A DNA stretch of 64,000 nt from Tubiluchus corallicola. Taxonomy: Eukaryota > Priapulida > Priapulimorpha > Priapulimorphida > Tubiluchidae. Position 1 is the first letter of the stretch. Every line of letters begins with the position of its first letter. This document shows, piece by piece, positions 39,601 through 54,600 of this stretch. A program made the translations under genes and the position numbers. The DNA lies in NCBI GenBank assembly GCA_030141605.1, contig JAQGDQ010000116.1:474603-538602 (forward strand). The letters run 5' to 3'. The notes under the pieces are model-generated. The model ran no database searches and was not told where the DNA came from. It saw only the letters and a program-made list of their open reading frames with translations.

Positions 39601-42600
39601 TGATTACAAGTACAATACCAAACGTTTTTTGATAGTTTGATAACAAGCATTATTTTTTTGTTAATATTCGGTCAGGCATTGCACAGAATTTGTGCCAGCT
39701 CCTAATATTCGGTCTGTATCACTGCTGTTGAAAAAGGATCTTGAAGTCAGTGTGAACTGAAATCATATAGTTCAATGCTTTCGTCAAGTTATATTATTGT
39801 GGTTGCATCGGTTCTATGATTGCTGTATGCGTTTTGAATTATCGTGTTTACACCCCTCCGGCTCGTTTTCTCCTCTCTTGTACAAATTATTGTCGGCTGC
39901 GGGGAAAATCAGCAACAGAACAAATCTTTACATGCTCGTCTGCTCGTTCGTAACGAGTAATTAAACTAATTTCAGCCTAACTGAATTGCTAGGATGGCTG
40001 CTTTCTCTTTTCAGCTGCGAATCTGATATATGGTTTCGAGAGCGAGTAGTTGTCGTCATTTTGTATGTGGTAAAATACGTAACATTAATATCATTTAATG
40101 CTAGTAAAAGGATTAGAGCCCGGTAAGTCCCCACGATTTAAGTATTGCATTTAACGTATTTATTTCAAATCATCTATTAAAGTATTAATTTCATGTGGAC
40201 ATTCTTGAAGATTGTTTATTGATGCTGGATTAACTCGATTAACTGGATGATCTAAAGTGAACGATAACGAATCTCTCGGCACGACTATGTAGAAGTCATA
40301 CTAACATAAATAATCGTTTCTATTTTTCTTCGTGACACCTAACTTGTTATAGAAATGCACAGTAACCACTAAACATGGAAAATATGCTGCGGCTCCGCTT
40401 TGATTGGATCGGCTCATCTATCGTGGTAAAATTTGAAGCTGCGTAGTCTGCAGATATTCAGAAAGCTTCATGCAGATATTCATGAAACCAATCTATGAAA
40501 CCAAATGAATAGCACCATCCTCTTTGGCACTAAAATCATGAGAGTGTATATAGCTGTAGCTGATAGGTCAGTCCTGTCAATAATTAATAAATGCGATTGT
40601 GTGCCAGCCTGCACCCTATTTGTAGTTTTCATTAAGTGTACATGAACGTTTAATGTCGTCCGAGAAGCCCGATGAATCTTCAGAATCGACACCATTCGAA
40701 CGCCGGAATCAGGCGCGATGGTCAACCGTCAAGGCCGTGTTTGCGTTGATTTTCACCATTGCCTGAATATTGGCCTATTATTATCTTAGCTGGTCATGAT
40801 TTATAACCGTCAGAGTAAAGAACGTTAGCGAGTAATTCCGAATAGTCTCCTGCAGCTATAACACGGAGCAAAACATTACTCTTGCAACTGATGCGGACGT
40901 TTTGAACGTTATGAAGGTTTTACTTCTCTATAATATATAATAATGATCTGCCGCATATTTGCGCTATTTTCAGATTCTTGTGTAATGTTTTCTGATCTTT
41001 TCTCTGTGGAAGGTATTTTTACTGAAATAAATTTAACGATTGATGTACATATTTTTATTCTGCTATGTATCGCTGCATGGGCGTATTATTATACTGCATT
41101 ATTATTATTATTCTACGCTAGCAATCACTAAAATACTTTAGTACAGTTTATTCTATGCGCCTTGACAATAATAATAATACATAAATGTGGTGAGATTAAA
41201 ACCATGAAATTATAAAGAAAATAAACATGTAAATAATAAAGTTTTCAACACGGGACTGTCCAAAAAGATGAACTTGTAGAAGTCAATTGAGCAATAATCT
41301 GCGTGAGTTTACGTAATTAAGTTACTTCATCACTTATATAAATACAACAAAAAGTAATTAAAGTAAACTGTACAACCAGTATGTAAATGTGAAATTGACA
41401 GTAGCAAATGCAAGCCTCCCTTTTGAACAGCAGGCTTGTTGGATTGGAGTACAGAAGTAGCGTTGCTTTCAGTTCTTCCCATAATGGCATTTCTTGTGAA
41501 CGGCTGAAAGCAGCATTGAATTGTAGTGGCATATAGCAGCTGAGTGATCCGGAGTTTCTTAGGATGGAAAGCAAAAAAGAATCGCAGTTAGTAGTAGTAA
41601 CAATAATAAAGTTTAGAATTATTATGGTTATCTTGTATGTAGCATAGTTTATGGTAATGTATACTAATATGCGTCTGCTCACTAATTACATAAGATGTTA
41701 AAAATTGTGTTTATAATTTTATAGGCTTTTATTTCAAATTTTGGTGTTGAGACAGGCACGTATTGTTTTTGGTAATTTTGCAAACCATTCCTGCAAGCTA
41801 ATCATGTAACTTTCCATGTCAAATACACAAGATCCATTAACCACTAATCACTAATATTTAATGTTATTTCTAGTAAGAGTTTAGTCCTCATTTCCTTGAT
41901 TAAAAATATATTTGACGATTTTTTGTCGGTTTATCAGTTCTAAAATAACAGATCACGGTGAAATAAATTTGCAAACCTAATCCGATGGCCAACTGCTGCG
42001 CAATTTATATGAAACATGTACAGTAATTATGTCATTGATTTTTACTGAGATGTCGATGTTTTCTTATTGAAAGGTGTAAGGAAATTGGGTGGTTTATCCT
42101 TATTCTGGTTTATAATCATAAAACTATTTTTGTCATTTTGTGCTTAAATTATGTTCAGCCATAGATATTTGGTTTTAATTCCTGAACCCTTAACTGCGAG
42201 TGGCGCACTTATTATGTCTGGCGCAGCGACTTTCTACTGATTCCCTCGTCCAGCAGAATTTCAACTCTTGTCGAGTTGCGTTTCCTTCCACGTCAATTCT
42301 TACTAGATGCTGGTGAGGCTGGCATTATTTGCTCTGCGAAATTCGCTAATTTTGTCGAGGGAGAAGAATTTATTGCTTGTTGTTTCGTAACACTGGGATT
42401 AGCGGCTTGTGCATTAAACGTCTGTAATTGCTTATAAAGAATGGTATGAAGCTACAAATTAGATTTCAAGGAATTCTGTAGTCTTGATTGAAAGTATGTC
42501 CGTTCCAAGTAACACAGATTAACTCTTCGTGATAAGAATGTGTAAAAGAAAGACCTCCAAGGCTACTCCACTATTCAAGACGGTTAAACTATTTTAACCA

Positions 42601-45600
42601 CTCCACTTTCAAGGTGTGACAAATCTAGCCTTTTTCATTGTAAATTGTTTTTTTCATTATATAAAGCACTGTAAAATTTAAGCTTCTTGTTAAGAAAAAG
42701 AGACAGTAAAGACGATGCCCATCTCGTACTTTTTGCAGCTAGGGCCGAGTGCTATTTGAAAATGTATGACTGAAAGGCATCGGGCAAACCATAGCTGGAT
42801 CTTAATTTACATACTGGTTTAATAATGTTTTGGCGATTACCGCCAGTTATCAATTGTTGTTCCAGGACTGCTTTGCACGATATCCTAACTCGGCCTTTTT
42901 AACCCTATTCCGTGGCGTCAGACTGTCAGCTTGTCGAAATGTAATATAATTACGCGGTTGCCAAAAATACAGAGATAAACTTCAAAAATTAAAAAATGTC
43001 AATTTTTCGCGTTTTTGATGGTGTTTAACTGATTATCAATTTTTGATTATGAAATGATCTGACTTATATTACCCATATAGAAAGTGGCATTGTTTATATT
43101 TATTAATGACTGAGGTTTGATGATGTCAGGCACATGTCCGTAAGATGCTTTTTGGCCCTGGGAGCTACTAAACTATGAAACATCATGAAATTCCGTGGGG
43201 GGGGGGGGGGTGATACGACAGGAAAAACATTCCATCATTATTTGTAAGCATTTTTTCAAGAAGAAAGTGATAATTATGCATTCATTATTATGAAATTAAA
43301 ACTGAAATCTAATATTTTGTGCGCCTTGATTTCCTTACAATAAATTAGTGTTTTTTCCTTTTTTCAGGTATTTGTTTGCTCTCCAAATTAAAAAAGATCT
43401 AGTCAAAGGTGTGATGCCCTGCACAGATCAAACTGCCGCCAAACTAGCTTCTTACATAGTGCAAGGTATACGATTCTACATTATATATACATGTGTTATT
43501 GTATATGTTTGTATTGTGCACAAAACAATTTTCTGTTACAAAATGTTTGACAAATAATATGAAGTTGCAGTGACATATTTAACAGTGACAGTCTTTTGAG
43601 CTGCCATATTTTTCATGTTTAATTCTTTGATAAATTTAAAGGACCCTAGTTATGAATGTAATAGCTATTTGGTGATCATGAAAGTGGATTATTTTCATTT
43701 TCCTTTTCTTAAATGAAAAATCTAACTTCCATTATCCATTCACACATGAAATATTGCGAGCTTGACATTTGTTTTTATCTGGCTAGATAATTTAATCCGC
43801 ATTTTAACATCGGCAGGTTCTATGTTTTTTACTTTGAGGTATTATTTATTCTTGATTTTTCACTGTTTATAAATATTCACAAGATATCAAAGTTTTGATT
43901 TAATAAAGATTGTGTATGATATTTGTGTCCATTCATTAGGATACAGTATTATTAACGCAAGTGTTGGTATGGGTTCCGAAGTGCTCCGTCTTCTGCATCT
44001 GCCTTTATCTGAGAAATAATTATTGCTTAGATGTTTAATGGTTACAATGATTGGTCTTGCTGTGTATCTCCGGAGATTTGTCTGAAAAATCATTAGCGTT
44101 GTAGCAGACTCCAACTGTGTAAAGACTGCTAATTGTTTTTGTGCTGACAACTGCAGTGCTATTATCCAAAGTATCACTGAAATTGCTGCAAATCACTAAC
44201 TATTCCGTAGAACAAAGAAATTTTGCTAACTAAAATTCATGAGCTTTGTTTCTTTGAAACTATTTCACCTTGTTCTTTGTAAGGTTTCAAAATCATTTTA
44301 ATGTTAATAATTCTTAAAAGTGAATCGGTGCGATTCCATTAACTACATCCATCTTCCCTTTTTTCGTTTATTTGTTTGTCTTAATGGTTAGGTGCCATAT
44401 CTATATGTGCAATAGTATAGAGTTTTTTCAGTGAGCTTTTGGAGAAGCCATTGTACAACCAGCACACAAAATATGAAAGTCAGGTCAAGTAAAGCAAGGG
44501 GATGTCGCTTTTTGGATTACTATTTTTTTATAAAAGTGTGATTTTTTGGAGAAATTCTTAAAGAGTTCAAGGCTAGTTTTGATTTTTTTTCTGTACATAA
44601 ATTGTAACGACAAGCGCTTACTCTGGCTTTTTTTTAATCTAGTAGGCATTTATTTCAATTTCAATGTTATAATTTACTTAAATTTCTCAAAAATGTTATC
44701 GCACATTTGCGTACATTGTGTGTCTTTCCAGCTGAATGTGGTGATTACAGTGAAGATGACTATCCGGATCACACCTATCTTTCTTCTTACAAATTTATTC
44801 CACACCAAACGCCTGAACTGGAAAAGCTCATCATGGAAAACCATAAAAAGCACCAGTAAGTCCCATACTCTATAAAACTAATCTATAAAGGTTTATGATT
44901 AAACATGGTTTTAACAGTTTTCGAATACCCCTTTACGTCGTTTCCAAAAGGTGAATTACCTCATAAGACGTTTCTGTTTCGAATCTTAATTGTCAGATTT
45001 GAAGTTTAGAAGATATCTCAATGAAACAGGAACACTAAGCTTTGCTGCTGACCAGTTTGAAATGCTAGGAAACTCATTTTGTACGATTATAGAGCTTTGT
45101 TTGGCAACTGATCAACTGGAAATTTAATTTTCTCCACTAAGTACTTTCAACTTCCAATGTGCTTCTGTCAGTGCAAGCCAAACCTCCTAGCACACTTAAG
45201 AGTGACTGATAACAAGTTTGATTGCTCTCTCTTTCACAGCCTTAAATATAAGAAAAATCTGAAATTGCAGCAGAAACATTACAAGACTCAGCTAATGGAA
45301 GGTGTACAGAGCAAAACCACTAATGGTATCTTTGATTTCGTCAGCTGCACACGATTTGTTATAAAAAGATTGCACGACGATGTTTTTGTGCTCTTGATCT
45401 GCAAAATTCAGATTAATGATTTCCCAATGCCCTAAGAAATGCCCTGCATTTTTTGCTGTTTTAAGTACAATTGCTCTTTAGAGATGTAATCTATCAGCTA
45501 GTTTCAATATGTATTGTCTCGTATAATACTTTATGAAAAGTTGGTTCACTTATTTATAGCAATAAAATTGACCCCTCTGTGCCATCCAAGCAAGATTTCG

Positions 45601-48600
45601 TGATCAAAATCACTGTAATAACAAGTCGTTTACGTTACCACCTGTTTATGATAAAACATATTTATATATGACAAAACCACAGATAGCCATTTATAAAAAA
45701 AAACTGAACCAGCAAGACTGGTGGTAGTACCTTGTAGCTACTATCTATTTCATAATAAAATGTCACTCATTTCTGTCTGCTTTCACTTATTGAAGTAATT
45801 TGACTGGCTAACCTGAATTATTAGTGGCTTTAGAACGTATACTGCACATTCAGATTAGAGAGTTCTCTCGCAAATTATTCTCTCACAAGCCGTTCACACT
45901 TGTAAGCTTACTGTCAGAGAGAACTTGCGAGAGAAAATTTTCTAGTCTGAGTGCGCAATAATATGAGGATAACTTTCATTTAAATTTGCCTTATTTTGTT
46001 TTTGCTTGGTCCCATGATTTAATTTTGTTCCTGCTTTGTGCTTACTGATATAGCATTAAGATTTCCAGAGTGAAGGTTGCACCTTTGCTTATTGAATTAC
46101 CGTTGTAAAAAAACGAACACATAGTGGGCCAGCAGCAATAAAAGATGTTTACTAGAGGCAAAATCCTTTACAAAGGAATATTGTGGCACAAGCTGTATGC
46201 TGGACGACAACAATTACTTCGTACAAGAGAAAAAAATGATTATCACAAAAAATACATAAAGGAGTATAGATAACTCTTTACACAATTACATCTACATTTT
46301 GTATAGTGTTATACAATAAAGGATTCCTAGTGTGAATGACTGATTCCAGAAAACCTACAATAATTTTGCATAATTTGATATTGTAACTCAATTATGAGGA
46401 CAAATTTATCATAGTCGTTTTGTTGGCAGAGAACGCAGGGAACCGATTTTTAGTATTATTAAAGTTTTAGCTTATCATCCTGATAATATGGACCTTTCAT
46501 GACTAAGTGCATTTCATTTTCAATTTAGTTTAGGTGACAGTTATTACAAATTCACTCACACACAGGTATTTTATAAGCAATATGATATCATTGAAGGTAT
46601 CACATAATACCAATTGAAATTTGGGATTTTGCACCTATTACAATGATGCAGTCACAAGTGAAATTTAACAAACTTTATTTAAACCAGATCTGTAATCTTC
46701 GTCTTAGATTTAGAGGGTTACTCTTGCAAGTTCTGGTCTTGCCACAGTCACCAACAAAATAAACAAGCCAGATCTCAGGGTGCTGGATGCTGCCTAACTG
46801 TAATAAATATCAATTTGTTTTGCATCGGTGCATGTTATTCCTGTAAATTAACTTTTCACAAATAGTTTAGCACATTCTATTCCGTTTTGCAATATAGTTA
46901 CATTCTGTGATATTCTAACAAGCTGTTTGTATGTTGGCTTTGTGATAATACAAGGGAAACAATACCATTGCTGTAAAATTTAAAAACATCGTTTAGCGAA
47001 CTTTATTTCTAAAATGTAATATATTTTTCAGTAAGGATTTTTTCTCTAGTTGTTGTTGCTATCATAGCAACTCTCTTAACATTGCCTGAAACACATTACA
47101 TCACCTAACATCAGGCTTCCAAAAAATTGCCTTTTAACAACCTACGAAGCTATTTTTACTGTGATTGGCTTCATTGTTTGTTTTACTTGCAGCTCATAAA
47201 TTGCCTGAAACTACCTAAAAAAATACACCTTTCATCGTGCAGCTTAGTGCAACCTTCTGCTGTAGCCATCAGTTGCAAGACTACCAAAGAATATAGATGA
47301 TCATAGATATGATCATGAATTTTGCTTGAACAAAGGCTTAATGTTGGCAGCTAGGCTGTATGGTTTTCAAGATGAACATTTTTGCAGGCTGTACAACTTG
47401 GGTGGCTGGCTTCTCTGGGTATTTAATGATCTACCTCTGCAATGTTTTTGCTGGGAATGTCTCTTTCTGAAAATCAATAGGAAGCATCAAGACATGTCAC
47501 CAGTGTAAATAGACCAGCTTGGTCATGCGGTGGTCTACGTGGCATTTTAAAAACAACAGACTGCCCTACGTTAAGAAATAAATTATGTCTTACTTTTTAT
47601 TGCTCTGTAGCTTTTTATATTTGTTATTTTAATTTATATAGATGATTCATAACAGTACGTGGTTGCACTTGTAACATGCGTCCAGCAATTTTCTTTCTGT
47701 CGAATATATTGCTTTTTACTTATCAACACTTTAAAATAGCAAAAAAGAACAAAAGGTTTTGATACATGGTTGGTTGTTAAGCTTTTCAGTATTACCGATA
47801 CATTTGTTTTTTATTTATAGGAACTTGTCACCAGCCGATGCTGATTTCATGTTGTTAGACATAGCCAGGAAAACTGAACTTTATGGGATAAAAATGCATA
47901 AAGCAAAGGTGACTTAAGAATGTAAACTGTATTTATATTTATACTTGAAGATTTGAAAATACCCCTTGCCTACTTGCATTTCAGTCATCATTGTCATTGA
48001 TGAAATGTAATGGTATCATTATGTATCTAGGTAGGGCTGTGCAGTTAAATAAGTAACATCAGCATTTATGAATTTAAAACCTTTGAGTTAGTGAAATTAA
48101 AAACAACAAACATTAAGTCAATTTGCTCATAAGACTAACAGGTGCTTATATTACACTGATAATTAACTTTATATAATTTAATTTAATTTGTTGAACCACC
48201 ACACAAAGACATTTGACAAAACAAAAAACAGAGCTGATTTTTTTCAAAACATATAAAAGACAGCATACGTACTGGAGACAAAGTCCCACTATAACGGGAA
48301 TATATAAGGTATGCCAGAAGAACATACTACAACATTATATGCTTGATGATTTATAATGTTGTTCAGTTTTTTCAAATTCATAGTAATTGTTCCAAGCATT
48401 AAAAGAACTTGACATTGCAAAATCTCTGTAGGTTAAGTTTGAAATACCATATTACCATCTTCATTTCTCATTTAATTTTGTGTAGGACCATGAAGGTGTG
48501 TCATTATGCCTAGCAGTAGCACATTATGGAATTACCGTCTTTCAACATTATACCAAAATAAACACATTCTCATGGGCCAAAGTGAGAAAGTTATCTTTTA

Positions 48601-51600
48601 AAAGGAAGAGGTTCTTGATCAAGCTGCATCCAGAAGGACATGTAAGTATGCAGTGGGATTGGAATGTACATGTTGTAGATATTTCAGTTTATGTTTTGTC
48701 GTCATCGTTGTCGAGATTCTCGTGCTGCTGATGTTATTAGATCGACCAAAGTTGAAATAACTTCAGCACATAAGTTTAATAGCCAAACTAGGCATGGTAC
48801 ACCTAAAGAATGTCAGTCTAACCCAGGATCACGATGGAGCTCAAAGGTGATCACGATAAGGTGTTAATTTGCCATAAAGCTCTGGACATGGAAAAATCTG
48901 TCAATTGTCTAGAAACTGTTTAAACGAGTGTTTCCTTGTACTGGCTGCACTACTCGACCTCTGTATAACTAATTTATGCTTCCCATCTTTATGTCAATTA
49001 TACTACACATGAAGGCAATTAATGGTGAAAATGCAGCTGTCTCAAATACTGTATAAGCACTTATGGTTCTAGAGCAGTAAATTCCTTTTTGTTGGGAACA
49101 TGTTCTTTTTTCGATGTGGAATGAGGCTCTTCTCATTTAACACTGTGTGAATAGATTGACCCCGACATACTCAAGAAAGCTTTTCATAAGGGCCATTAGA
49201 TTGTAATTTCTTTTTGAACTACAGTGCTCTTTTATGTGTGGGCATTTCTCAAGGTCTTGTAATACCTGTATTCTGTTCCTATTGTTCATCTGTTAGACTT
49301 TAGACAAACCTTACTATCTCTGCTGTAATAGTTCTCTTTATAACTGTACTTAATCATAATGCTCCACTGGAGCACATGGTTAAAATGCTTATTGAACCAG
49401 GCTAGTATTCTTTGCACACCATATGCATGTAAATCATTCATGTTTTTATCAGGGTGTTTGTTAATTTGTTTGCCTTGACCAAAAAACAATCAAAATAAAT
49501 GGGGATGCCTGTGTTGCACTCAAAAATGTTTAACTCTTCATGCTATGGGCTACTTTATTTTTATGATGTTATATTCTTTAATTAACTGGCTTACCTTTCA
49601 ATGGAATACTGTTCACAAGTTGACCTTGTGCATCAGCTTGGCACCTTAACCGACTTGATAATTCCGCTAGTCAGGTGTGATTTGGGTCAAACATGTAATT
49701 ACTTTCTCTGGCCTCATATCTTAATAACTTCTATACTAGCAGCTACAAAATGTTACAGGTTACAGTGCACAAAGTCCTAGGGCTTTCTTGTTCTTTCTAA
49801 ATATTATAAGGTGCTAAATCAAATTTTCATGACTAGTGTAATGTATTTTAATCTTGTCATTTAAAAGAGTTATAGTTGTTTCTATCGTGGCTTCTGCTTT
49901 ATGCACAGCTTTTTGCACTAACTACATAAGCTCTTGACTGGCTAACACAGATTGGCTAAAACAAATGTTTTACTTTTTTGATAATCTTTAGTAAGCATGA
50001 AAGTCATATAGAAAAAGGTCTCGTCTAGCAAAATACGAAACTAGCTACTTTTCTGTACCTGGCTGGTTTATAGTGGCAGTGGCAGTTTAAGGCACTAATA
50101 TATGACATACATAATTGTAATTCGAAATGAATGCACTAATTTTTGAACTACATAATTGTAATTCGAAATGTGCATTTCTAATTACAGCACATCAGTCACA
50201 AATTCACGCTTCAGGAATGTGTTTGTTAATAAATATTTTTGTAAAGTACTTATACATGTTTGGAGTGTGGATATTCTAATATCATAATAACTTCTTGCCA
50301 TTGATGTAAACTACTTAAATTATGGAGAATGTACTTTTTTGTTAACCACAACCTTTCAAACAAGTAATAGGGTTGCTACCTGACAACTTAGCGAACTTTT
50401 TGCAAAGTTTTCTAAGGCACTGTGAAATTGTGAATTTTCCCTTCAAAGCAGCCTATTTGAACATTTATTGGCATTGTTCCCTTTAAGTTTTATAGCAGCT
50501 GCTTAGACTTTTTATGCATTTGAGTTTTGTTATTGTAAATAACAGCACCATGTTTACTACTCAATGTATGCATTTTGTAAAGCTTAAAGTTGTTTTGCTT
50601 TTGTGACATGGCTTTGCTTACTGTGCTACTAATGCTTTTGCTTTTGTCTAATTATTGGTATTGTGGATTATATTTCCCAGTTATATTATAAGGACACAGT
50701 CGACTTCTACTTCGAGGATCGCAACAAATGCAAAAATTTCTGGAAGAAGTGTGTGGAGCATCATGCTTTTTTCCGCTGTGCTAGCATCAAAAAGCCTCCA
50801 CAGAAAAAGGCAAAGATCTTTAGTAAAGGTTCTTCATTCAGGTACAAAAACATTATTCCGGTCTAGTTCTTCAGAAATTATTGTCACTCAAGCATTTAGC
50901 GTATACTTAAGATTGTTAATGTAATATTTATGTATAGTTAATGGTATAGTCAGTGTATTGTTTTTTAGTAATATTAATGTAAACACTAAGTAGCCTATTT
51001 GAAAAATTGGCAATGTTTAATGCAGTTCGTTACATCTATTAAGTTACACAAACTTTGAAAGAAAATTAAGCACGTTTCATAAATTTGAAAATTGACTGTT
51101 TGTTGTGAGCAGAGCAGCACTTTAACACTGGTACTGTGACACTTTTAGTCAAGCATAGGTTATGTCTGCATGGTCTTAGACTCACTTTTTGGAAGTGCTC
51201 ACTTAGTCAGCATGGGCATCATTTTTATGCCATGCTTAGCCAGTTTTCAGAAGCCTCCATGCGCAGTATGAAGGATGATTAAATAATCTATCCAGTAACT
51301 TATCTGCCCTCTTACTTCAGTGTTACTTCATTCGTCTAGGGATCTGAACAATATTCTTTGTGTGGAACTTAATAGAAACTAATCTTGCTTAGCAAACACA
51401 AAAACTAATCTTGTTATAAATGGATCTCCCGAATTTGCTAAATGAAACTGAATGAATCATCAAAAAGTGAAATTGGTTTGAGTTTACTCCCAAAGTACTT
51501 TTTATTTTGGAGACAAATACTTAGTAGTCAAGTGTATAAGCATTATTATTTTATATTGACGGTCTATAAATATAAAAGTATTTGGCAGGTATGGTGGTCG

Positions 51601-54600
51601 AACTCAGAAGGAAATGGTGGATGATGTGCGAGTATGCCATGTAAGAAGACAGCAGTTACATAGGTAAGAAGACTGTGTTAAATTGAGATTGTATTAGATA
51701 GAGGAAAAGTTAAATTTACATTGGATTTGAAGAGCTTTTGATTGTTGTTAGTTATTTGAAAATTAATAATCATTTGCTTTTGCGTGTAGAAAAGTAATTA
51801 TGTATTTTGCAATAAGTCTTAATTATGTTGGGTGGTAAAAAACAAAAACTTTTCATTCAGTTGTAGGCATTTGTAACTTGCACAAAGCTTACAGTGTTAT
51901 AAAAATTAGTTTGTGTGTCCAAGGGGACTAACTCGGCTGATTGGGATAAACATTGTTGTGTACTAGTAAGAAAGCTGCTGAAACTTTTCATTCAGTTAAA
52001 TGTTTCACTTTTGGCAACTATTAGCAAACTGAATAAGCTCCAAAGCTGGGAAGTAGGCTACTAAGTTATTTAGAACATGCTGCCTTGCAGTTCTTGTGGC
52101 ACATACATAATGCTTGTAGATTTCGTATATTAGCACTCTTGGTTTCTTTTTTCGAAAATCAATATTTGTAGCGAGTGCACTATAATCCTGCAATCTATGA
52201 GAAGACTTGTTATTCTGAACCACGTTTGTGAATTTAGAACTGTGTGTGCATGAGTGCTTATTTGTGGAGTGTGCTTATATCCACATGCATGTGCATGGCC
52301 TTCACTAATACATACCAAAATTTTTTGTTCCTCAGATGTACAAGTGTTTTTGCTTTGGATCAAATAAAATTCTATATAAATTCTGATGTTTTTTATTAAT
52401 TTTAAAGCTTTTTTTTATAAATTTCGTAGATATTTGATAGATCTCATTGCATAAATTTTAGGTCACTTAGTGGCAGAATATCGACAAGAAGTCTTGTCAA
52501 CTTAGGTACTATGTCTTCATCGACTCCAGCCATGAATTCAGCATTTAGTGAACCAAAAATGGTCAGAACAACTTCTGATACTAGTGGTTCACATCATCTG
52601 GCCACAGAACGATCAGATGATGTCTGTAGTGTGCAAAGTGAGCATGAAGAGGTTAGTAATATGAGCATTTATTTGGCATATTGAGTTTGTTCAAAACTAC
52701 TCTTTAATAATTCACAAATTTTGCTATGTTTTAAGTTTTATGCATACTTAATGAAAATATCAAGCTAAATGTTTAAAATGCTCTTTTAAAGATTTCGTAC
52801 TAGTTATAGTCCTATTTTGTTTTTGTTAAAGATGTTTAAAATTGTTCTTAGAACTTCAAATTAAAGTCATCATTTTGTAAAATTAAAACTTCCCTAGCCT
52901 GGCTTTCTGCATGAGCAACTTATGTATCCTTTTTATAGGACAATTACTAATGCAAAATAAGTGAGTACTATAATGGCAAAAGGATATAATTTAAATACAT
53001 GAACTAATAAAAAATTAAATGCTTGTTTGTTGACAAGTCTAAAGCTTGTATCAACGTTTTGTACAATCATGCTATCAGGCTACATAATTTGTACTTTTTA
53101 ACAGTCACTAAGCAAACCAAGTGTTCATAGAGCTTTTTATTAAATTTTCAGTTGCCCGACGACAATGCTAGTCCAGTACACAAGCCAGCACGAAAGATTT
53201 CACCACCGCCACCAGTTCCGGAGCACAAGAATCAAATCGTTGTTGAAACTCACATGATTACTGATGAAGATGATTTTCCTCCTGCTTATCCAGGCTTACC
53301 GGTTGATGTCTGTCCTACCACAGTTCAGGTTAATCATATTGATCAAGCTCAATCAGTTAGTCTCACAGTTAATCATATAAACGGATCGGCTTCATGTGAA
53401 GCTTCATGTGACCTTGACGTATCCGAACCCGTGGCTGTGGATAAAGAACGTGTAAGTGAAGGAGAGCTGACCGATGACGAACATGGCTTAGAGCAGGCTC
53501 AAGCTGGCCTGCGTCTTGTTGAAGCAGGTCTAGCTCAAGTTGAAACTGGTTTGATGTTAGTGCAACATGGACTAAAGAAAGAAAATTTGCCAGTTGAAGG
53601 AGATATGTCTGCGGCACTTTTTCTTGAAGACAACATGAGTGGTTCTGAACGAGGCAGCCCCGAGTTACTGAATGGGAGAGAATTTGAAGAAGATGCATTA
53701 GAAAATAATCTGGAAGAAATTTCAAATGCTGGCTCATTTGATAATGATTTTGAGGGCCTTTCTGATTATGATATGGTGCCCACTTATGAGCCTGGTTTTG
53801 ATGTCATTCCTGGTGACGATGATGATGATGATGTGTCTCACGATTCCTATCATTTACGCGAGAATGAGGTACGGCATCAGGAGCTACGTGACAAGGAGCT
53901 TGAAGCAGTTATTAATGAAGAAATTAGAGCTATGGTTTCAGAACAAATAACTGCAAATCAAGATTCAGGTTCACTTGATGCAAACAGCGTCTCAAAAAGT
54001 TCAAGTGAAACTGAAATTTTAAAAGAACCATATGACAGGGATGTTCAGATTGTACTTGATATAGATGAACCATACAATCGAGAAGTAGAATTTGTTGCCA
54101 CACCACCTGAGGAAATCAAACCACTACCAGAAGTGAAACTAGCTGAAGAAATTCCTCCACGAAAACCCATTCCACCTGCTAAATCCATGCCCATTTCTTA
54201 CAAGAAGCCTCCAGTTCCACCTTCATCTATGATCAGTGATCATAGAGATGGCTTGACTAAATCTTTTTCTGAAAGAAGGGATGAAATGAAGTTCAAAAAG
54301 CAAGAAGCCATTGAAGATGATGAGGAGCAAAATGGAGAAATAGAATACATACTGCATAAACGAATATTGAAAAAGGCACATACATACACGGACTCAATGT
54401 CATTGTCATCAGATGATGTTTCTTATAATGGTCCACCTGTTGCAATAACTATGGATGTAGCAGAGCGGCAACGATCTAAGTCACTTCAAAGTACAGATGC
54501 ACGCAGGTATAACCGTTCTGGGCAGCCTCAGAAGCCACAAGTTCCTCCTAAGCCACCATCATTGCAAAAGTCTTTCACAGTTGCCAGCACTTATAAGTCG

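Larger units (their letters stand above)
32106..43367 (+). other. FERM gene intron 3 (11.3 kb)
   Basis: The longest intron here, splitting the F2 lobe. It holds the hAT-type MITE at 34902-35162, a TAGTCTGT-type repeat at 38531-38572 and a 14 bp G run near its 3' end. Frames at 36114-36416, 38084-38266, 40480-40725 and 41317-41682 have no recognisable domain. No nested gene is supported. Confidence 0.7.

Noticed and set aside
53369-53737. Minus-strand frame of 122 codons, and similar ones at 55146-55460
   Set aside because: Opposite-strand shadows of the long FERM terminal exon. They have no domain and the exon's reading frame explains the openness.
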